A stretch of 64,000 nucleotides of DNA, from contig NW_003314352.1 in NCBI RefSeq assembly GCF_000143415.4, forward strand, positions 322,402-386,401. The letters are read 5' to 3'. The notes beneath the pieces are model-generated. The model was given only the letters and a program-made list of their open reading frames with translations. It did no database searches and was not told the DNA's origin. This DNA comes from Selaginella moellendorffii (lineage: Eukaryota > Streptophyta > Lycopodiopsida > Selaginellales > Selaginellaceae). A program made the translations under genes and the position numbers. Positions 47,196-58,968 of the stretch are shown here, one piece after another. The first letter of the stretch is position 1. Every line of letters starts with the position of its first letter.

Positions 47196-48797
47196 ATGCG
47201 GCTTGTAGACCGCCCGTCCCGCGCCTGGCTCGAGCGAGAGAAGCTTTCCCAGCTGCTGCGATCGTGCTCAAACCTCGAGCAAGGGAAGCAGATCCACGCT
47301 CGCGCGCGCCGGATCGATCTCGAGAAGACGCCACTCCTCGCAAGCCTCCTCATCTCAATGTATACCCGGTGTGGGGATCTGGATTCTGCTAGGCAGCTCT
47401 TTCAATCGACACCACAGCCAGATATACATGCCAGGAACTCATTAATCACAGCGTACGCCAGAAGCCGAGAAGTTGCCGACGCCAAGAAGCTCTTCGACGA
47501 AGCTCCGGGGAGAAACTCGGCGTCTTGGGCTGTCATGGTGACGGCATTTGCCGGGAGTGGTGATTTGGAAACTGCGCTGGACGCTTTTAATCGAGCGCCT
47601 GGAAGAACTCTAGCGATGTCCACAAGCATGATCGCCGCCAGTGGGCAGATCGACTGCGCGAGAGAAGTATTTGATGAGATGCTCGAAAGGGATCTAATCG
47701 CTTGGAATGCTATGGTCAGTGCGTATGCCCTCGCCGGGCAAATGGATCAAGCGCGCATGGTGTTGGAGAGAATGCCCGCCCACAGCGTGGCATCGTGCTC
47801 GCCGTTGATCCACGCCTACGCATCCAACGGCGATGTTGCGAGCGCCAGGGGCCTGTACGGCCGCGTTGCTGGTGGCGAGAGCCCGGTACTTTGTACGGCG
47901 GTGGCGAGGTTGCTGTGTTCTTGGGAATTTTTCCAGGAGCTGGGCGGGAGGAATGTGATCTCCTGGACGGCGCTGCTGGATTCCAGCGCGCAGGCGGGCG
48001 ATCTGGACTGCGCCCTCAGGGTCTTCGAGGCGATGCCGCAGAGGGACGCGATTGCGTGGGGATCGATGATCACGGCGCTCGCGCGCGCCGGGGATCCCGA
48101 TCGCGCGAAAACGGTGTTTGAATCGATGCCCGAGAGGGATCTCGCGGCGTGGACCACGATGATCAAGGCATTTGGGGATCACGCCGACAATGGGCGCCGC
48201 GCGGAAGAGATCTATCAGCGGATGCCCAGCCACGACGCCGTGGCAGCAGCGGCGATGATCACAGCCTTTGCGCAGTGCGGGCATTTGCGCGAGTCGAGGG
48301 CCCTCTTCGCGTCGATCCCCGAGTGGAATCTCGATCGGGGCTCCTGGAACACGATGATCGCGGCGTGCGCGCGATACGAGCGCGGCAGAGAGGTAGTCGA
48401 GCTGCTGCGATCGATGCACTGCGAGGGCGAGGATCCGGACGAGGTCTCTTTCGTGGCGGCGCTGCTCGCGCACAGCCACACCGGAATGCTGGAGGCCGCG
48501 GGCGCGCTGTTCCGATCGATGAGATCGGATCACTGGCTTGATCCATCGCAGGAGCACTATTGGGCAATGATCGACGTCCTGGCGAGAGTGGGAAGGATTG
48601 CCGACGCCGAGGAGCTCGTTAACACCATGCCATTTCTTCCCGATGATGTGGCATGGGCAACGCTGCAGAGGATCGATTGCGGTGGCAGCGATGTCGCGGC
48701 GGATCGCGCGCTGGGATTGAATCCCAGGAATGGGGTTGCTTATGTTCTCCTGGCCAGCAACTTAAGAAGAACGAAGGAGAATATACCAGAATCTTAG
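47196..48797 (+). CDS. PLS-class pentatricopeptide repeat protein
   Basis: Intronless, 533 residues. It begins MRLVDRPSRAWLERE and contains about a dozen PPR motifs of 31-36 residues, for example LISMYTRCGDLDSARQLF, NSLITAYARSREVADAKKLF, WNAMVSAYALAGQMDQARMV and WTTMIKAFGDHADNGRRAEE. The spacing and the end region (EHYWAMIDVLARVGRIADAEEL, DVAWATLQ, then NPRNGVAYVLLASN) resemble the PLS class with an E-like motif. There is no DYW deaminase domain. Such proteins bind organelle RNAs in a sequence-specific way, usually for C-to-U editing, and recruit a deaminase in trans when DYW is missing. No clear targeting peptide is visible. The frame is open further left, but only with a TTG codon at 47058. 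Confidence 0.9.
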   Translation: MRLVDRPSRAWLEREKLSQLLRSCSNLEQGKQIHARARRIDLEKTPLLASLLISMYTRCGDLDSARQLFQSTPQPDIHARNSLITAYARSREVADAKKLFDEAPGRNSASWAVMVTAFAGSGDLETALDAFNRAPGRTLAMSTSMIAASGQIDCAREVFDEMLERDLIAWNAMVSAYALAGQMDQARMVLERMPAHSVASCSPLIHAYASNGDVASARGLYGRVAGGESPVLCTAVARLLCSWEFFQELGGRNVISWTALLDSSAQAGDLDCALRVFEAMPQRDAIAWGSMITALARAGDPDRAKTVFESMPERDLAAWTTMIKAFGDHADNGRRAEEIYQRMPSHDAVAAAAMITAFAQCGHLRESRALFASIPEWNLDRGSWNTMIAACARYERGREVVELLRSMHCEGEDPDEVSFVAALLAHSHTGMLEAAGALFRSMRSDHWLDPSQEHYWAMIDVLARVGRIADAEELVNTMPFLPDDVAWATLQRIDCGGSDVAADRALGLNPRNGVAYVLLASNLRRTKENIPES

Positions 48798-49081
48798 GGC
48801 TCTTGCTTCCGGCGCGGCATTATTTGAGTGCGCTATGGCGGTGACGTCTTTCTCTTCCCCCAGATTTGATTGCTAAGAGCGCTGGGGCGATTTCTCTGTT
48901 GCAGCTGCCTGCACTCTTCAGTGCGAGGCATTGCTGGAAATTCGCGAGCTGCTGGAATCGGGGAGCTTCTCGCGCTAGGGCAGTGAGGTTTTGGGATCAA
49001 AAGAATCGCAGCAGCGGTAGAATCAGCTGGATTGGAGAGCGCTCGATTCCCCGACGTTCTTGCTCGACGACGCGCGAAGAA

Positions 49082-51132
49082 ATGGCGGCAGTGAGCGTGC
49101 AGCATTTGCACGACCCCGACTCGATTTCCTATCTCTCGCAATCATCGGCGATCGGAATTGACGAGCATCTCATGGGGCCGCTTGGATTCAGTGTCGACCA
49201 GCTAATGGTAACCTCTCTTTCTTCTTCTCTCTTCTTCTTAAGTTCCTTTTTTTCTCTTTGTTCTTCTCAGGAACTTGCTGGATTGAGTGTTGCTTCGGCC
49301 ATAGCTGAGGTATGAAACCAAAACTACATTTATGTGATTCTAATTTTTTCGTTGCAGGTTTATTCTTCTCTCGATCACGCTCGTGTTTTACTGCTGTGTG
49401 GTCCTGGAAACAACGGTGGTGACGGACTGGTGGCCGCTCGCCATCTCCAACATTTTGGCTACAAACCAAGCATTGTTTATCCCAAGAGAACTGACAAGCC
49501 TCTTTACCACGGCCTCGTAACTCAAGTAGGATTCAAGCTTTTATCTCTCGGAGTTCTAATCCCTCACTGTGTTTTTCTGTAGCTTGAAAGCTTGTCTGTG
49601 CCGTTCCTGTCGCATGAGGATCTTCCCTCGGAGTTAAGCTCCGGTTACGATATTGTCGTGGATGCGATGTTCGGATTTTCATTCAAAGGCAAGAATGCGT
49701 TCCCTCTCTGTTTGCGGGTTTAAGTAGTCTTGCATTTCCAGGAGTTCCAAGACCTCCTTTCGACAAGCTTGTACAGCTTTTGACGCGCACGCCAAATGTA
49801 GTATCGGTCGATGTTCCATCGGGCTGGCACGTTGAAGAGGGCGATGTTAATGGACTAGGCTTGAATCCAGATATGCTGGTGCGAAGTTTCCTTTCATTTA
49901 GATTCAATACTTATCTGTGGACTGTCCAGGTTTCTCTCACGGCTCCAAAGCTTTGTGCCAAAATGTTTAAAGGTCCTCATCATTTTCTAGGTGGAAGATT
50001 TGTTCCTCCTGCAGTGGTGAATAAGTTTAACTTGAAGCTGCCGCCATATCCTGGAACTTCTCAATGCGTGCGAATCGGGAGGACACCCCACGTAGATGTT
50101 GCGGCTCTGAGAGAGAACTATGTTGGATCCGTTCTGCTCGAGAATCAAGTGAACTCAGATCCCATACAGCAGGTAGAAAGCTTGAGAAAATCTCTGCTGT
50201 GACTCCAATCTTATTAACAATGACGAGTATTTGGATTGCAGTTCAAAGAGTGGTTTGAAGATGCCGTGGCTGCGGGATTGCCAGAGCCAAATGCCATGAC
50301 ACTAGCAACCGCCGATGCTGAAGGACGACCGTATGAATTTTTTCGTTCTCTCTTTGTCTTTGTCTTTGATTGTTTATTTCTCCCAGCTCTGCTCGGATGG
50401 TTTTGTTGAAAGGCTACGATGCTCGAGGGTTTGTTTGGTAAGTTGTTTATACAACACCCTCTTGTACTTATCAAATCTTTTCTTTCCTTCGCATATACAG
50501 GTACACGAACTACGACAGTCGCAAAGCAAACGAACTCAACTCCAATCCTAATGCGTCGCTCGTGTTTTTTTGGGACAGGCTTCATCGCCAGGTCTGTTTT
50601 GCCAATTTTTAATCTCTTGTAACGTCGAGCTTCTGCAGGTCCGTGTGGAGGGCGACGTGTCGCCCGTGTCCCGAGAAGAATCCGATGACTATTTTCACAG
50701 CCGACCAAGAGAAAGTCAAATTGGAGCACTCGTAAGCTCACAGGTGAAAACTCTTATTCGATCTTCCTGGCAACTTAACGCAAAGTTCTTCATGGTTTAG
50801 AGCGCTGTGATTTCCGGGAGGCACATTCTGGACGAGTCTTATGAGCAGCTGGTCGCAAAGTATGCGGACAGGTTAGCACCAATTTCAATTTTGATATGCT
50901 AAGCGAGGAGTGCTGGCAGGAGCTTAGCGATTCCAAGGCCGGAGCACTGGGGTGGATTTAGATTGGCTCCGCGTGCCATAGAATTCTGGCAGGGTCGAGA
51001 GTCTCGCCTTCACGACAGGTTAGAAGTTTCTTACAGTTGATGGTTGATAAGTTTGCTCTTGGTTTTGCTAGGATTCGTTTCACAAGACTAGCAAATTCCA
51101 GCGAGTGGAAGATAGAGCGATTGTCACCATAA
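49082..51132 (+). CDS. PDX3: Bifunctional NAD(P)HX epimerase / pyridoxamine 5'-phosphate oxidase (PDX3-like)
   Basis: Multi-exon gene with introns of 45-70 bases. The N-terminal half is a YjeF-N/NAXE domain: [53 protein letters not shown] and [15 protein letters not shown], the epimerase that repairs hydrated NAD(P)H. The C-terminal half is pyridoxine/pyridoxamine phosphate oxidase: [79 protein letters not shown] and WKIERLSP, the FMN enzyme that makes pyridoxal 5'-phosphate. The fusion is the normal plant arrangement; Arabidopsis PDX3 is plastid-targeted. Here the ATG at 49082 gives no transit peptide, but the frame stays open for about 70 codons upstream with an Arg/Ser-rich leader-like sequence and no ATG. 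Confidence 0.94.
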
Positions 51133-51386
51133 GAGAATCTCTATCATCTCAATCAGGACAATAGAGAAATCGATATACACGTTTAAGTTTAATGGTCAAG
51201 TCAATAGGAATATCCGGAGCCCCTGATATGGATATGCGAAGATCCCCTGGGGAAGATTCGTCCACTTGCCATTGCGCCCCGGAATATCGACGAGATGGAC
51301 GACCAGATGCGGCAGGGCAGCTTTAGCGCGTTACTGTGAAAGAGAGGTAAAATTTTTATAAAGAGGAGAAAGAGGGAAGAAGATCG

Positions 51387-53184
51387 ATGGGTGGAAGAGT
51401 GATATCCACATTGCGCTGCTCGTGCTTGATCGATTCGTGTATTGGCGGTTCGCTGCCCAGGCCTCAAGATCCGCTTAGCGGGAATCAGCGCCGCCTCCTC
51501 TCGGCGATCGCGGAAGCAAAGATTGTTCCTGGTATCAATCGCTGACTCCTTCTCCTCTCTCTCTTTCTCTCCCTTTTCCTGCTTCTCGGAGGAGAGAAGG
51601 GATGAATCGATCCCTTTCGGCAAAAAGGGGGGAAAATTTTCATTGAAATATTTCCTTTGCTGCCCTTCCAGAGACCTTGCAAATGGGAGAAGCCGCGGTG
51701 GATTTCTGGGCAGGTAAGGCGATACGGTGTCTCTAGCTTCGCTTTGGATGTGAATCTTTGCCTTTGCAGGGTCGAGATGGTTTAATGGCAAGCCCAAGCT
51801 CGTCGTGGTTGGCCACCGTGGGTGTGGCAAGAACAAGATCACAGCGCTGGAAGCTGCCGATTCCAGGCCTTCGATCATGGAGAACACGATCACCTCGTTC
51901 AACATGGCGGCTGCCAATGGAGCCGACTTCGTGGAATTTGATGTCCAGGTAAAAAGAGTACGAGGGTAGTCTATCTTTTTTTACTTTGAGCTCCTCGTGA
52001 TATATAACTTCTTTGTGAATTAGGTGACCAAAGATGGACACGCTGTGATCTTCCACGATGATCTGCTCATCACTGATGATAGCGTGAGTTTCTTTAAGAA
52101 AAACAAATGAGGAGAGTAGAAAGGACTTATCCACTTATCGTTGGCTGTGTCCACAGGTTGAGAGAGCGATAGGAGATATGACGTTGCAAGAGTTTCTATC
52201 CATTGGCTTCCAGAGAGATGGCCTCCAGGTAGAGAAGTTTGTCTCTTCTCTTGTGTCCGAAGAGATTTAATATTGTTTCTTCAGGGTGGAAAGTCGCTGT
52301 TGCGACGTGCAAGCGATGGGGCTCTGAGGAAATGGACTGTCAGTGTGGACGATTCCTTGTGTACGCTCAAACAGGCCTTTGAGGAGGTTCATCCCTTCAC
52401 CGGCTTCAACATCGAGGTGAAGTTCCACGACGTTCTTCCCACGTCAGACGAGGAGCTGGAGCGTGTTATCGGTGCTATCCTTTCGGTAATCTAAGAAGCT
52501 TTCGAGCTTTCTCCCGTGCAGAAATGGCTAACGCTGCTGATTTTCAGGAAGTGGAGCAGTACGCCGGCGGAAGAAGGATTTACTTCTCCTCTTTCCATCC
52601 CGATGCGGTGGATTTGCTGAGGAAGAAACAGTCGAGATATCCAGTAAGTTCTCTCTTCTTAGCTTTAATTGTTTGTGATTATCTGATCTCTTCGTGTGTG
52701 TTTGTAGGTATTCTTTCTGACCGACGGTGGTGTACAGCTTTACAACGATCCTCGTCGGAATTCAATAGAGGCAGCAATCCAAGTCTGCAAGACGAGTAAG
52801 CTTCGTTATACTTCGTTTGCTCCAAACTCTGGTGTCTAAACCTTTGTCTCCTCGCTAAACAGGTAACCTCCAAGGGATTGTCTCCGAAGTTAAAGCCGTG
52901 CTAAACAATCCCAGCGCAGTGGCGCAAGTGAAGCAAGCCGGCCTCTCATTCCTCACTTACGGCGAACTAAAGTACGTAGTGCGAAATCTTTTTAGTGACC
53001 AGCTCTTACACTGTTTAGTTACAGTAACATGGCCGAAGCTCTCCACAAACAAGAAGAGGGTGGTGTGGATGGAGTGATTGTAGATCACGTAACGGAGATG
53101 GTCACAGCCGCTCGAAAGATGGACAAGGTGGCCACTGCATCCTCTGGAGTTGATTCTTCGCCCGCTGTTAGAGTCGTGGCGTGA
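51387..53184 (+). CDS. Glycerophosphodiester phosphodiesterase (GDPD1-3 type)
   Basis: Multi-exon gene; the first exons are 51387-51531, 51672-51713 and from 51770. The catalytic marks of the GDPD TIM barrel are present: VVVGHRGCGK (HRG), ENTITSFNMAAANGADFVEFDVQ with the E and D metal ligands, IFHDD, FNIEVKF and YFSSFHPDAVDLL, then PVFFLTDGG and GLQGIVSEVKAVL. These enzymes split glycerophosphodiesters to glycerol-3-phosphate and alcohol, and help recycle phosphate during starvation. The N-terminal segment (STLRCSCLIDSCIGG, then RRLLSAIAEA) may be a short targeting region; Arabidopsis GDPD1 is plastidial. It follows PDX3 by 254 bases and converges on CPSF160 with 164 bases between stops. Confidence 0.92.
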
Positions 53185-53348
53185 TAAACGAAACTAACAA
53201 GGGCTAATCCAATTTTACAAAGCTGTGCGTATACATGACAATCATATTACAAAAGAAGTTTTCTCTTTTCTCCGGGCTAAACAAAAAGTGAAAAAGAAAA
53301 AGGAGAGCTCCTTACACTTGGGAAAGATATTTTGTCCTCCAAAGTCGA

Positions 53349-56300
53349 TCAAAAGAAGCTCGTGCTGAGAGATATGTCCCGCAAGTTTGCAAAAATCTGT
53401 TGCCTAGTCGTGCCGATTTGACGAGCTATGGCCACTTGTTTGTCGAGGGACAGCGATTCATATCTGGAAAAGACAAAAAGGAGTGAGTAAACTAAAAGTT
53501 TTTCGAAAGCTTCTTACTCTCTGAGCTGTTCGCTATCGACTGTGTTGTCCGGGCCATGCTTGTGGTGCTCGCCGTTTGCTTGGAATTGCCTGTATGCTTT
53601 TGGATTGAGCCCCGCTACGTGCGGCACCAAGTCCACCAGCTTTCGCTGGAGCGTCTGGAGCCTCCGGAACGTGAGCTCGTCGAGCGGAGTGATGTAGCCA
53701 ATGCCGCCGTCAAGTGTGCCAAAGCAGAGAGCGAATCGATTTGTGCGGGAAGAACCTGGCGTCTGCAGCATTTGGAGCCTCAGGAACTTGGTGACATGAG
53801 ATCCCAGGTGGAACTCCACCCTGGGGAGTAGCTTCTGTCCCTTCCAGCTCTCCGCGTTCTTGGGAGCGTAGGAGAACACCTGCAAATCATAGGAGGGCAG
53901 AAAGGAAAAATGTATAAAAGTTTTACAAGCGAGTCACCTGTATGTTCTTTCGGCTGTCCGAGACGAGAAGGCTCAGTGTACTCCCATCGATCAGAAACTC
54001 GGTTGCGTAGCAGTCCAACGAGCCGAAGTCCTTTGCTAGTAGGACTAGTTGCGCTCCCTCTTCCTTCCAGCAAAGAAAATATATGCTCTTGTGAAAGTCG
54101 CCAAACAGCACGAAGTTTTTCACCTGCAATGAAAAGGAAAATGTTACAAACGATTAAAACACGAGGAATTAGCTACTTACGATGTTTAGGCTGACAACGT
54201 AGAGTGGAGCATCAAAAAACGCTGTCCCAATCAGCTCAGATCCATTCCACGTGTGAAGAATGATTTTCGGTCCTATAGCCAGGAGAAGGTGGCCTTGCAA
54301 TGCCGCCAAAGCGGAAATGGCACCCTTCAGCTCCTTGGAATAGAGTTCTTTAGCCTGACGTGACAATGCATCGTTATCCAAGTCACAACTTTAAAAGCAG
54401 CGAGAGCTTACTTACCCAGACTTTTGGATCACTAGGATCCTCTCCAAGTGAGACGAGGATAATACGTCCCCGAGAAGCAACATCTTCTCCTTGCAGATAA
54501 CCGGTTCCAATTGCCAGTAGGTTTTCTACTTGTTCCGTTGCTGCATTCTGCCAGAAATTTGAAGCCATCAGTAGCGTGAAAGATGGATAGACTATTTACC
54601 TTGATGCTAACAATGCGGACCGTCAAGACGTTTTCCGCGGGCTGGAACTTGATTGTATCTTTGGTTTCCCAAGGCACACCTTGAGCCATTGGTTCTAAAA
54701 GGCGAACTTCAAAGTCATCAACTTGGACCATTTTTTGAGGATCCAGGCCATCAGAAGCCTCGCTCTGGTCAATCTGATGGCCAGGCGGGCCATCTGCGGC
54801 CGATGGCAGCACGAGAGATGTTGGCACTGAGACCTGACAACAAACCATCACATATCTATAGGGAGTGGAAAAACCTTCTTACCGAGAATGACAAGACGAG
54901 AACGTAGATGTTAAGGTCGGGATGGTGTGCCATTTGATGCGGTGTGCCTTTCAACGGGATCTGAGCAAGGAAATGGTAACAGGACATAATGGAGGAACCA
55001 ACCAACCATATTTACCTTTTGCACTGGCCAGTCATTATCGTAGTTCAAGATATTAGAGAGTCGACATATCTTTAGCGATGCCTGGAGAGACCAGAAAACC
55101 GGAGCTTAGCAGATACGTGCACTATATGTGAGCACTAACCTCGTTAGTTACGTAGATAAGTCCATGCTGACAATTCACATTGTGTAAGCTTGTAAACGCT
55201 ACGATCGGTCCGTCACTGGCCTGGAAAATGCAAAGAAATCAGTCACAGAAAAGAGCTGAAGGACATACCTGTGGATGAAGACGTATTTGCTCACGAAAGA
55301 TCATCAACCACGTTGGCTTGCCACCGGCGAGGAACAATCCTTGGAGGCCACCAACATCCTTGAAAGGAATGATCTTCTGAACGGATCGGACTTCGTCGGC
55401 ATTGCTGTCTTCCTCTCCGAGCTCCAAGTCAAGCTGTAACCGTAAGAACCGCAGATTTCTGAAACTTGTACCGTCGCTGGCATGAGCACCACTGTCTTGT
55501 CCTTCGTAGATGAATGCTCGGTAAGAGAGAAGAGTTCCGTCACTTAGAAGCACAAACACAAATGGTCTGCCATACTTCTCTCCCCAGGTGTCGACGCAGA
55601 TATCTACCACCTTGATCTTCGACATTCTTTCCCGTATCTCTTCGGCACCTTCCTCATCTTTGTTCGAAGAGGTATCAACGGGGACCTTGCTAGCAGTTCT
55701 ATTATCGGCCAGCACTTGAACTCCATATGGCAGTCTCTCTACTCTGTATAAGCAGGCCATGCTCGGAAGCTCCAAAAACTCCATAGTACCGCTATTTCGG
55801 CAAACTATGCAGTACATGTCCCCCTGGTCAAACGCGAAGTTTGCATCTGGAACCCCCAGTGTTTGCCACACGTCTCCAGTGGCTCTTCGCAACCAAGGAC
55901 TGGGTCCTCTGTCGTTGTAGAGTGTACAAGCGCTGATGGGATCAGGAGAAAGACCGAGTTCTGGAGGTGTTGATACAGATACAGTGAGAGTTTCCGAGTC
56001 TGTCAGAGAAATAGTAAGCATGCAAACCTTCGATAAAGCTGAACGTACCTCCCACAACAAGCTGACAACTCCCATCTTGCATTCGCAAAAGAACATACGG
56101 ATCTGCAAACGATGCAGACTCAATAGCATTTCCTGGTTCTCCTACTTGCAAGTCTTGAGTTTGACGGGCTCCATCCAAAATCCGGACTCCCTTCTGATAT
56201 ACTTGGGCAATTCTCCTCCTGCAAAAGAATTATCAGAACTTACAGGTCGAGGCTAACCCATACCTTCCAAACAGGTTTCCAGCCGATATTGATGGGCCCT

Positions 56301-58904
56301 CAGTGTAATACTCTACAGAGTCCGTAACTTCTCCAAGCGTCTCGCCGGTCTCTAGAACCTGTAGAAGTTTTACCGAACTACTTATTGTGTACAACGTAAC
56401 AAACATAAACCACCGACCATTGTGCGAGATTCTAGGCTAATAATCAGATATGCGTGGTATTCATCCTTTTCTGCAGGGATTTGACCAGATCTGTGATAAA
56501 CTGTCCACACGCCTACGCATCCGGGAAGTTTAACCTGAAAAAACAAAGCATAAGCAACTGCAAAGAACAGGAGTGACATGTTTGCCTGAGTGATGAAATC
56601 TGGTCGTATCGAGCGACTGATTATGTTAAGCGAGCCATTTTTTCCATGGCCACAGCAAGCGATCTACAAAAAAATTACTACTATAGACAAAATTTTGAAA
56701 AACAATAAACGAACCAGGTCTTGTGCGCTACCAGGTTGTTCCGATGGATTCTGAGATCTGCCAGTGATATCTCTGATAGGTCCTATATTGCATAAGGAGT
56801 CCCGCACGGAAAATAAGAAGTTCATGTTCTGCAGAAAGAGCGAAACATTCAGATGCAGCACATCAGAAAGACAGATCACCTTTTGTGAATCTGAAACCGC
56901 CGACTTATACTGATACAAAGATTGTTCATTGGCATCGTCATCAAGACGCATTCGCTTTGAAGGTCGCACCATTATATCCTCGTCCATTTCGTCGTACTAC
57001 AGATGAAACATCAGTATCAATAAAATGAGATTACAATTCAAACATACGTCTTCTCCATCATAGCTTTGAGAAAGTGAGTTAGAGGTTGATGCGCTACCAA
57101 ACTGTACAAGAAGGCTGTCGCCTAGCCGACTTCCGACAAAAAAGAACATGTCCCCTATGGTGCACAAACTCTACACGAAAGGAAGAGTAAGTCCATAGTT
57201 TTGAAGAGAAAAGAAAAGAAAAACAAACAATACCGAGGACAATACAGACCCCTTCGATTTTGAGAGCTCAAGCCTCTGCACATTCCTAAAACCAAAAAAT
57301 ATAGGATTTTACAAGGTTTGGTGCTCATTGACAGTACCTGCCATCGAATATCAAGTGCAGATGAACAAGCATTCCTGTCTTCGTTGACAAAAGAGCGGCA
57401 TCGTATGAGAGCCAAGTTGCATGAGCAGCATCAAGCTCGATAGAAAACTTGGACCTTGGCATCTCCAAGCTGAATAGATCAACATTGAGTCACACGTGAC
57501 ATTCAAGCAGACGTTTACCTTCCAGCAGGTGGAGTGGCAAGCTCGTTAACTGCAACGATGCATGTAGAGACCTGTCCAAAGCTGTATGAGCACCCATTGC
57601 CTCAAAGTTAATACATTCACCTGGCTATAGTAAAGAATGCTGTTCGCACAAAGAACTAGCACCCCTCCAATTGGTGAAGGCACCGCTAAAAGGCTGTATG
57701 CGTCGTAAGGTAGACCCTGTGTGAGGATTGGTTTTACTCGGGAGAAAAAGCACAATATCGCGAAAACTCACTGTTTGAAACCATAGCCTGGGATGCTTCT
57801 TGGTGTTGGTGTTTATGCTCAGCGCTGTTACACAACAAGTATCTCGTCGAAATGTGACACGGCCAGCCCATGTTAGCTCTCTTTCATGAAGAATGGCTAC
57901 AACTGGTTCAATATATCCTGCGGATGGACGAGCTCCCGATCAGCATGCACCAAGTTTCTCGTTGCTTACCGTAGAGAAAGACGAAGTCCTTAACGTGCAT
58001 CATTCCCAATTCTTGCAGGTTTACTACATACGATGACTCAATGCGCGCACTGACGATGTTCCCAGATGGATCGTCTTCCTCGACAAGCCCATATGCCTCC
58101 TGTTAGTGGTTTTTCACGATCATATCAAAACATCCAGCGAAATATGCAACACAAACGAGCAAACCTGAGCAGCTTTCATCATCACCAACTGGGATTTGTA
58201 AATAAGAACTCCAGCGCATCTGCCCTGAGAATCTGCTCGGACTAGAGGACCACCAGGGAATTTTTCGCGTCCTCGTTTCAAGTGTATCCATTCCGGTCCT
58301 TCAAAGTAATGCATCGAGCTGGACACACACGCGAAGATCAAACACCTTACAAGAGCTGAGCTATAGGAAACTTACCTCGTCTTGAGCTGCTGGGTTGCAT
58401 CATCGAAGAACAACACAGAAAACTTAGCAGCCGGGAATGCGAGAATGATAGCATCTCGGTGACGACCGCCGTCTCGACCACGATGGAGAATAGCCATGCT
58501 GTCTACAATCCCGAAAAGCCTGACGATCACAATGCCTCAGCCATAGCAGCCATGAACAAATTTTTTTTTTCTCACCGGTATTGGCAAACAAGCTCGAGCC
58601 AAGCTGCTGTAATCCCTGACATGAATCCTCCCCTCTTCGCCGACGCCGGGAACGCAACGCAGGCCGATCCAACCAGCTGCTCGCCCCCTCTCGCGCTCTT
58701 CTCGTCCCCCTCCTGGAAGCGCACATTGTAGATTTCCAGCACATTGGCCTTGACGAGAACAAGATTGGGGAGGGAGTCCTTCGCATTGCCCGATTTCCAT
58801 CCTGACGAAGACGCCGGATTCACTGGCGAGTGCGTGATGAAGGCGCTGGCGCAAGCGCTGACACCGGTCGGCCCGTGAACCAGCTTGATCGCGGCATAGC
58901 TCAT
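53349..58904 (-). CDS. CPSF160: Cleavage and polyadenylation specificity factor 160-kDa subunit
   Basis: A large minus-strand gene with many short introns. It starts MSYAAIKLVHGPTGV, with PNLVLVKANVLEIYNV, and ends YESLSLDKQVAIARQIGTTR then ILSTSFF-like SLSTSFF; both ends are characteristic of CPSF160/CPSF1. Other blocks: GYIEPVVAILHERELTWAG, RDTCCVTALSIN, WLSYDAALLSTKTG, DEDIMVRPSKRMRLDD, ISRSIRPDFITQ, FGDFHKSIYFLCWKEEG, LGSHVTKFLRLQML and RFALCFGTLDGGIGY. The protein has three WD40-type beta-propellers (MMS1/CPSF_A family) and scaffolds recognition of the poly(A) signal with WDR33 and CPSF30 in the nucleus. I did not compute the exact spliced length. The start lies 64 bases from the APC11 start on the other strand. 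Confidence 0.95.
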
Positions 58905-58968
58905 CCCCCTCTCCTTTAGCCCTAAAACTTTACTTTTGTGGAAGGGTTTTAGGGTTCTTGTGCGCGCG
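58905..58968. promoter_or_regulatory. 64-base divergent spacer between CPSF160 and APC11
   Basis: The whole space between the two start codons is 64 bases. It contains a telo-box-like gggttttagggtt. No TATA is evident, so transcription starts presumably overlap, or lie inside the opposite gene's leader. Confidence 0.7.

Noticed and set aside
47694..48557. Minus-strand frame of 287 codons in the PPR gene
   Set aside because: Shadow of a GC-rich repeat protein gene; the plus-strand PPR motifs are unmistakable.
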